Position numbers and translations under genes: made by a program | Notes under the pieces: model-generated | Seen by the model: only the letters and a program-made list of their open reading frames with translations | The model's database searches: none | What the model was told of the DNA's origin: nothing | Part shown: positions 4,684 through 9,363 of the stretch, in pieces | How positions within the stretch are numbered: position 1 is the first letter of the stretch | How the letters are laid out: each line of letters starts with the position of its first letter | Origin: Armatimonadota bacterium | Lineage (GTDB): Bacteria; Armatimonadota; Fervidibacteria; Fervidibacterales; Fervidibacteraceae | Assembly: GCA_026419315.1 (NCBI GenBank) | Contig: JANZZQ010000038.1 | Location: 1-9,363, forward strand | Length of the DNA: 9,363 nucleotides | Direction of reading: 5' to 3'

Positions 4684-6603
4684 TTGGGACGAATTGTCGT
4701 GTTGCCGCCAGATGTCGCTTCTCAAATCGCTGCGGGAGAGGTAGTTGAAAGGCCTGCATCTGTTGTCAAGGAGTTGATTGAGAACTCGCTTGATGCAGGC
4801 GCAACGCGAATAACCATTCGCGTTGAGGAAGGCGGCAAGAAGTTGATTCGCGTCACCGACGACGGTTGTGGTATGGAAGCCGAGGATGCCGTTTTGGCTT
4901 TTCAGCGACACGCAACGAGCAAAATTAAAGACGCGGAAGATTTGTGGCGAATCACGACTATGGGTTTCAGGGGTGAGGCGTTGCCATCAATCGCTGCTGT
5001 CTCCCACGTTGAACTCTTGACCCGACCACCTAACGCCGAACAAGGGACAAGGGTCGTAGTTGAAGGTGGCATACTGCAAACGGTGGAGCCAACCGGTTGC
5101 CCTAAAGGCACAACAGTAACTGTCAAGGGATTGTTTTTCAACACGCCCGCAAGGCTGAAATTTTTGAAGGCGGCATCAACGGAATTCGCTCACATCGCCG
5201 AAGTCGTGAGCCGATACATTCTTGCCTTCCCCAATGTCGCTTTCACGCTTTTTCACGGCGACCGCGAAGTTTTGCGCCACGTCCCAACAGGCGATGAACG
5301 CTCCGCTATCGCTGAGGTTTTGGGGCACGAGATAGCTCAACAACTTGTCCCAGTCCAATATCACGAACCTCCCTACACTGTTCGCGGGTTCGTTTCGCCG
5401 CCAACGATGAGCAAGCCGACAAGAAGCCATCAGTGGTTTTTTGTCAACAACCGTTTCGTCCGAAACAAGACTCTCGCCGCCGCCGTCAGCCACGCATATC
5501 AAGGCTTTATCCCCGAAGGTCGTCAACCGGTCGTTATTCTGTTTTTGGACTCGCCGCCGGAACTGGTTGATGTCAACGTTCATCCAGCAAAGATCGAGGT
5601 CCGCTTCCGCAAAGAATCGGAGGTTCAAGCGGTCATCGTTAGGGCACTCAGGGAATCGTTAGTTGCAAGCCAAGTTGTTCCAGCCGTTTCGTTGCCGGTG
5701 AGACCGAAATCTGTTGAAACTCCTGAAACTTTGACTTTGCGCCCTCCAGAAACCACTCAGCCTAAGTCAAGAGACATTCAACGCGAACTTGCTGATTTTC
5801 GCACTTTGCTTAGGATCCGGTTCGGTCGAACAGAGCAACCCGTTTCCACTCAACGGGAGGAGAAAAGCCCAATTCACGAAATTCAACCTGCCGAGCAGGT
5901 TCGAACTTTACAGCAAAGTCAAGCAAGTGAAAGTTTAGCGCCAGTTAGCCCTCAACCGCAAAGGGAAACCATCGTCCATCAAATGTCCACCGTTCAACCC
6001 AAAACCTTGCCCCTTATCCCTCGTCCCACATCCCTTACCCCCATCAAGCAACTGGCAGCAACTTACATCCTCGCCGAGAACGAACAAGGGGATTTGTTTA
6101 TCGTAAGCCAACACCGTGCCCACGAGCGGGTTTTGTTTGAGCAACTGATTCGCCGAGCCGAAGGCAGCGAAGTTTTGCGACAAGGTTTGGTCGTCCCCTT
6201 CACGCTCAACTTGGGACAAGCGCAAGCGGCGTTCGTTGAAGCGAACCTGAAAGTGCTTAAGCAAGCGGGGTTCGAATTGGAGCCATTCGGGCGGAACACT
6301 TTCATCGTCCGAACCGTCCCAGCAATAATCGCGCAACGAGATTGCCAGCAACTCCTGCAAGACCTAATCGACGAGTTGACAGCAGGCGAACTGCCGACAA
6401 CGGGTGAACTTCTCCTCGACCTTTTGGCTGCGATTGCTTGCAAGGCTGCCATCAAAGCCGGCGATGTTTTGTCGCCTGAGGAGATGAAACAATTGCTTGA
6501 AGATTTGCTCTCACTTGAAAACCCCACCCTCTGCCCTCACGGTCAACCCGTCATCATTGCCTTGACAAAATCTGAGCTTGACAAACGCTTCGAACGGGGC
6601 TAA
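4684..6603 (+). CDS. mutL: DNA mismatch repair protein MutL
   Basis: MutL couples mismatch recognition by MutS to strand removal. From TTG 4684 it has 639 residues and begins MGRIVVLPPDVASQIAAGEV, the usual family start. The N-terminal GHKL ATPase shows all motifs: ELIENSLDAGA (E30 catalytic, N34 metal), DDGCGM (59-64), ATSKI (77-81) and GFRGEAL (94-100). A Pro/Gln/Glu-rich linker covers roughly 335-455. The C-terminal dimerisation domain starts near LAATYILAENEQGDLFIV. Endonuclease-type features are present there: ACKAAIKAGD (C586) and CPHGQP (C617, H619). However, the main metal motif, normally DQHA(x)2E(x)4E, reads SQHRAHERVLFE (475-486): the leading Asp is Ser and the Ala is Arg, while the two Glu remain. 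Strand-nicking activity is therefore uncertain, though the fold is clearly MutL. No mutS is in view. It starts 46 bases after rlmN, probably in one transcript. Confidence 0.97.
   Translation: MGRIVVLPPDVASQIAAGEVVERPASVVKELIENSLDAGATRITIRVEEGGKKLIRVTDDGCGMEAEDAVLAFQRHATSKIKDAEDLWRITTMGFRGEALPSIAAVSHVELLTRPPNAEQGTRVVVEGGILQTVEPTGCPKGTTVTVKGLFFNTPARLKFLKAASTEFAHIAEVVSRYILAFPNVAFTLFHGDREVLRHVPTGDERSAIAEVLGHEIAQQLVPVQYHEPPYTVRGFVSPPTMSKPTRSHQWFFVNNRFVRNKTLAAAVSHAYQGFIPEGRQPVVILFLDSPPELVDVNVHPAKIEVRFRKESEVQAVIVRALRESLVASQVVPAVSLPVRPKSVETPETLTLRPPETTQPKSRDIQRELADFRTLLRIRFGRTEQPVSTQREEKSPIHEIQPAEQVRTLQQSQASESLAPVSPQPQRETIVHQMSTVQPKTLPLIPRPTSLTPIKQLAATYILAENEQGDLFIVSQHRAHERVLFEQLIRRAEGSEVLRQGLVVPFTLNLGQAQAAFVEANLKVLKQAGFELEPFGRNTFIVRTVPAIIAQRDCQQLLQDLIDELTAGELPTTGELLLDLLAAIACKAAIKAGDVLSPEEMKQLLEDLLSLENPTLCPHGQPVIIALTKSELDKRFERG
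6010..6042 (-). other. Putative G-quadruplex motif within mutL, - strand
   Basis: Read on the - strand, five G-tracts of 5, 3, 3, 3 and 4 bases are separated by loops of 3, 4, 4 and 4 bases. On the + strand these are C-tracts at 6010-6013, 6018-6020, 6025-6027, 6032-6034 and 6038-6042. This satisfies the usual G3+N1-7 rule with one tract to spare. It encodes the Pro-rich end of the MutL linker, so it may be partly a by-product of codon choice. Confidence 0.55.
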
Positions 6604-6658
6604 ATGAGCTGAGTGTTTTAAGTTGGCTCTGCTCCCGCAAACGCTCAAACCGAAAAGT

Positions 6659-6708
6659 CTTCTGCCAACTTGCCGACTTGCCAAAAAAAATTTTCCGACC
6701 GGCAGAAG
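6659..6708. terminator. Inverted repeat in the convergent mutL/MFS spacer, possible weak terminator
   Basis: CTTCTGCC (6659-6666) and GGCAGAAG (6701-6708) form a perfect 8-base-pair inverted repeat around a 34-base loop containing A8T4 (6683-6694). A competing pairing, TGCCG (6671-6675) with CGGCA (6700-6704), also exists. Read on the - strand the stem is followed by ACTTTTC; on the + strand no T-run follows. Its place between two converging stop codons (6603 and 6737) suits a terminator, but the loop is long. The rest of the 6604-6736 spacer shows nothing I recognise. Confidence 0.3.
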
Positions 6709-6736
6709 CCCTCTTTCGTCAACTTCCCCGTTTCAT

Positions 6737-8002
6737 TCATCTTTCCCGAACTTTAAGGAGCAAGATTGCTCCTGCGAGCATTTCAACGACGCAAAGCAAA
6801 AGCACAACTCGCCAACCGACTCCGCTTCCGAAAGCGACGTTGACAAAATCTCCCAACTTTCCGCTTATTGCTGGGCCGAAAACTTGCGGTAGTGTGAAGG
6901 CGAATTGCCAGAGCGCGAAAAATTTGCCCCCTTCGCCTTTCGGCATCAAGTTTGCAGCCCAAGCCCAATTTGCGACTGCGAAAACCCCAGAACCGAAACC
7001 GAATAAAGCAGCAGGCAACAACAGCATAGTGAAGTCCTGAGCGACGACAAAGAGCAGTCCACCAACCCCCGCGACAATAGCGGCGGCGATGCAGAGTTTT
7101 CGCTTGCTCACCTTGTCCGCCAGTTTCCCGCCAATGAGCACGCTGGGGACACTGACCACTGTGACGAGCAATCCCAATTCCATCATCGCCTTTGCGGCAT
7201 CTTCAACCTTGAGCGTATCGGCGAGAAACCAACGCATAAAAGCGACGGCGGTGTAAAAGCCTAAGTTCAGCAAAAAACGGGATGCCAATAATTTCAAAAA
7301 GTCAACGTGTTCCCTCAAGGGGAATTTGTATGCTTCGGCGATGGTTCGCCAGAGCGAAGTTGAAGACCCAACGGCGGGTCGGTCAGGCAAAGTCGCTGTC
7401 AAGGTCATTGCAATCAGGAGCAAAACCGTGACACAGAAAACGAACCAACGCAAGCCCAAATTTTCGGCCGTCACCTTGTCCTCGGTCACACCCCACCTCT
7501 GCCAATAGGTCGGGCTGAGCAAAATTCCAATTGCGATCATACCCAAAACTTGCCCGAAAAGAGACCAAAGCCCAATTTGAGCGGAAGCAACCCCGTGCTT
7601 TTCCGGAGGGACCAAATCGGGCAAAAGAGCGCGGGTTGGGGCAGCGGAAAGGTTGAGGAACCACTGAAGCAAAGCGAAACTCAAAACAACGAGCCAAAAA
7701 CTGTCAAGCCAAGTGAACCCGAACAGGAATGGGAGGGCAAGCAACGTTCCCGTCAGCAGGAAGGGTCGTCTTCGTCCCAGAGGGTGAGAGCAACGGTCAC
7801 TCAAAGGACCAGCGACAACTTGGCTTGAGAGTGAAAGGATTGCTCCCACCGCTGTCAAGGTTGCCAACGCACCGCCTTTAGCTTCGGGTGGGGCAAGGTG
7901 TTCAACCCGAACTTGCAAACCTTGTGTCAAGAGTGCTGTCCACAAGCAGTTGAAAGGTAACCACCAAACGCTCAGTCGCACGAAAACCCACAAATTCGCC
8001 AT
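6737..8002 (-). CDS. MFS transporter, SLC45/GPH-like (possible sugar permease)
   Basis: This is a 421-residue polytopic inner-membrane protein with about 12 hydrophobic segments (roughly 5-27, 44-65, 80-98, 101-120, 143-163, 183-204, 238-260, 273-292, 302-321, 326-350, 361-380 and 397-416). The MFS loop signature after helix 2 is GPLSDRCSHPLGRRRP (65-80), with a second-half counterpart GGKLADKVSKRK (291-302). The Gly-Arg-Arg-Arg-Pro form, the RALLPDLVPPEKHG segment (124-137) and NLMPKGEGGKFFAL (351-364) resemble the SLC45/GPH branch, which includes sugar/cation symporters. That points to a sugar or glycoside but does not identify it. Start ATG 8002 has GGAGGT 10 bases upstream, inside the last codons of the cyclase gene, and only three bases separate the two genes, so translation is probably coupled. 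No binding-protein or enzyme gene that would reveal the substrate is in view. Confidence 0.88.
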   Translation of the reverse strand: MANLWVFVRLSVWWLPFNCLWTALLTQGLQVRVEHLAPPEAKGGALATLTAVGAILSLSSQVVAGPLSDRCSHPLGRRRPFLLTGTLLALPFLFGFTWLDSFWLVVLSFALLQWFLNLSAAPTRALLPDLVPPEKHGVASAQIGLWSLFGQVLGMIAIGILLSPTYWQRWGVTEDKVTAENLGLRWFVFCVTVLLLIAMTLTATLPDRPAVGSSTSLWRTIAEAYKFPLREHVDFLKLLASRFLLNLGFYTAVAFMRWFLADTLKVEDAAKAMMELGLLVTVVSVPSVLIGGKLADKVSKRKLCIAAAIVAGVGGLLFVVAQDFTMLLLPAALFGFGSGVFAVANWAWAANLMPKGEGGKFFALWQFAFTLPQVFGPAISGKLGDFVNVAFGSGVGWRVVLLLCVVEMLAGAILLLKVRER

Positions 8003-8005
8003 TAC

Positions 8006-9363
8006 CTACCTAACCTCCATTCGCGCTTTCCCAACCAGAATCGAGCGACGAATTTGCTTCCCCGTCTCCGTCAGCCCAAGCACCTTGTATGCTGAAATCG
8101 GTTGCTCAAAGCCCTTGACAGATAACGGTTCTAAGGGTTCGGCTACGACCAAATCCGCTACACGCTCGTAGGTGCTCTCGCTGATGAGCAAGGTCGCTCC
8201 AATTTCTTTTGTCAACTGCTCCAACCTTTGAGCCAAGTTGACGGTTGCTCCCAGAGCGGTCAGTTCCTTGCGCCATTCAGCGCCGATTTCGCCGATAATA
8301 GCAACGCCCGTGTTGATGCCGATGCCGATATTCAGCGGCGAGCCAGTAACTCGCTCCCACTCCCAGTTCACGGAGCCCAACTCTTCAAGCATTTGAAAAG
8401 CGCAAAGGACGGCCCTCTGCGCGTGGTCAGTTTGGTCCTTTGCGATCCCGAAGAGAACCATCATACCGTCACCCAAAAATTTGTCAACAATCCCGTCGTA
8501 AAGGTGGACGATCTCGGTCATGCGGTTGAAATACGCTTCGAGAAGTGTCACAACCTCATACGGCGGTAAAGTTGCTGCAATCGGTGTGAAGTTTCGTATG
8601 TCGGAAAACAGCACAGTTATTTCCCTTCTATCTCCAGCCCTGAACCCTTTGGGCGATAAACCGAGGGTTTCCATAACAGGTTGAGCCACGTAAGCCCTAA
8701 CCCTCTGCAAAGCAGACCACTGCCTCTCCACCAACAAACCGGTCACGGTAATGAAAGCCACCGTCAATGAAACGAACAAGAGCATGGGCGGCAATATCAA
8801 CCCTTGCCTCATCAGGAGCAGAGTGAGGGCGTGAACGGATAAGAGCAGGCCGACGAAAACCGCAAGGCTGAGTTGAAAGGGAAGGCGCAGGACCGATATG
8901 CTGACCAAGATGCAAAACGCCGAAGCGACCAGCAGTTGAAGCCAAGGTGGGACGTAGCTAACCGTTTTTCCTGTCAAGAGAGAGTTAATCACCGCTGCGT
9001 GAATTTCAACGCCATATGCCAGCGGGTCAGTTGAGGTAGGTAATCGGTCCAACAAACCCGATGCAGCCATTCCCACTAGGACGAGTTTGCCCTTGACCGC
9101 TTTGGGGTCAAAGTCGCCTTCAAGAACTTTTGCGAGTGAAAGGGATGGGAAAGCAATTCGTTCGGGAGAGAAAGGAGGCAACACGGGGATGTCCCAATCG
9201 CTGCCGACATGGATGGTTCGGTCGCGCCAACGAATGTAATTTGGGTGCATTTGGGGAATTCCAGACCAAGCAATCGCTGCGGCAAGGCTAATCGATGGGA
9301 GCGCACTTTTGTCTCCCGCCAATTCAACGGCTAACGGTAAAGTGCGGCAGACACCATCTTGGT
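8006..9363 (-). CDS. CHASE2-domain class III adenylate cyclase (5' end outside window)
   Basis: This is a membrane-bound nucleotide cyclase that probably converts ATP to cAMP in response to an extracytoplasmic signal. The frame stays open to the right edge and the residues before TTG 9322 (QDGVCRTLPLAVE) already fit CHASE2, so the true start lies outside; 451 residues are visible. Numbering from the edge: end of the CHASE2 sensor at 1-135 (DGVCRTLPL, PSLSLAKVL, VKGKLVLVG, YGVEIHAAVINSLLTG), three hydrophobic helices (about 139-157, 161-184, 188-211), a connecting segment, then the cyclase domain at about 246-420. Metal-binding Asp are D254 (FSDIRNFT) and D298 (FLGDGMM). K294 (DKFLGDG) and T368 (ELTALG) are the pair expected for ATP specificity. 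Transition-state residues N375 and R379 are present (VNLAQRLE). All key residues are in place, so it should be active. One small oddity is GAT where family members commonly have GDT before VN. The MFS gene follows after three bases. Confidence 0.94.
   Translation of the reverse strand, partial: QDGVCRTLPLAVELAGDKSALPSISLAAAIAWSGIPQMHPNYIRWRDRTIHVGSDWDIPVLPPFSPERIAFPSLSLAKVLEGDFDPKAVKGKLVLVGMAASGLLDRLPTSTDPLAYGVEIHAAVINSLLTGKTVSYVPPWLQLLVASAFCILVSISVLRLPFQLSLAVFVGLLLSVHALTLLLMRQGLILPPMLLFVSLTVAFITVTGLLVERQWSALQRVRAYVAQPVMETLGLSPKGFRAGDRREITVLFSDIRNFTPIAATLPPYEVVTLLEAYFNRMTEIVHLYDGIVDKFLGDGMMVLFGIAKDQTDHAQRAVLCAFQMLEELGSVNWEWERVTGSPLNIGIGINTGVAIIGEIGAEWRKELTALGATVNLAQRLEQLTKEIGATLLISESTYERVADLVVAEPLEPLSVKGFEQPISAYKVLGLTETGKQIRRSILVGKARMEVR
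8013..8018 (-). promoter_or_regulatory. Ribosome binding site of the MFS gene inside the cyclase 3' end
   Basis: On the - strand GGAGGT overlaps the last sense codons of the cyclase (Glu-Val region) and sits 10 bases before the transporter ATG at 8002. Ribosomes finishing the cyclase would expose it, the usual arrangement for translational coupling. Confidence 0.6.

Noticed and set aside
6623..7040. Two + strand open frames (6623-6892 and 6678-7040)
   Set aside because: They lie opposite the transporter gene and its terminator region; compositions are low-complexity Ser/Lys/Pro with no recognisable domain.
8228..8569. 113-codon + strand open frame
   Set aside because: It is antisense to the catalytic domain of the cyclase and has no domain of its own.
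9320..9322. TTG as the start of the cyclase gene
   Set aside because: The codons upstream to the window edge remain open and encode a CHASE2-like QDGVCRTLPL segment, so this TTG is an internal leucine.
1..9363. CRISPR array, insertion sequence, prophage or defence island
   Set aside because: No regularly spaced repeats, transposase or integrase motifs, terminal repeats with target duplications, or defence-type proteins are visible.

Overview
The window carries a housekeeping block of bacterial information-processing genes on the + strand, followed by a convergent two-gene signalling/transport unit on the - strand. Every gene is recognisable and there are no insertion sequences, CRISPR arrays or phage genes, so it reads as a chromosomal segment. 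Base composition looks close to balanced, and start codons include at least one TTG. I cannot name the organism from this sequence. The divergence of the sigma factor and the dnaX-rlmN-mutL gene order suggest a lineage away from the standard model bacteria; a deep-branching thermophile-like group (for example near Armatimonadota) is only a guess.

Layout. 1-544: C-terminal part of DnaG primase, cut by the left edge. 564-1697: a principal-type sigma-70 factor, giving the classical dnaG-rpoD pair. 1751-1822: a tRNA with a CAT anticodon (probably elongator Met), preceded by a likely extended -10 promoter and followed by a spacer with a possible terminator and a second extended -10 promoter. 1947-3566: dnaX (clamp-loader tau). 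3588-4637: rlmN (radical-SAM methyltransferase acting on 23S rRNA and tRNA). 4684-6603: mutL (mismatch repair). The last three are close together in one direction and look like one transcription unit. After a 133-base convergent spacer, the - strand carries an MFS transporter (8002 down to 6737) just downstream of, and tightly coupled to, a CHASE2-type membrane adenylate cyclase (8006 to beyond the right edge).

How they work together. DnaG, DnaX and MutL cover priming, clamp loading and repair of replication errors. The sigma factor, tRNA and RlmN cover transcription and decoding. The - strand pair probably links sensing of an extracytoplasmic signal to cAMP production, with a co-translated sugar-type permease.

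Most interesting points. The sigma factor has an altered -35 recognition helix but intact extended -10 residues, and the two best promoters in the window are extended -10 (TGCTAnnAT) with poor -35 boxes. MutL has lost the leading Asp of its endonuclease metal motif. A five-tract G-quadruplex motif lies on the strand opposite the mutL linker. I found no clearly new multi-gene system.
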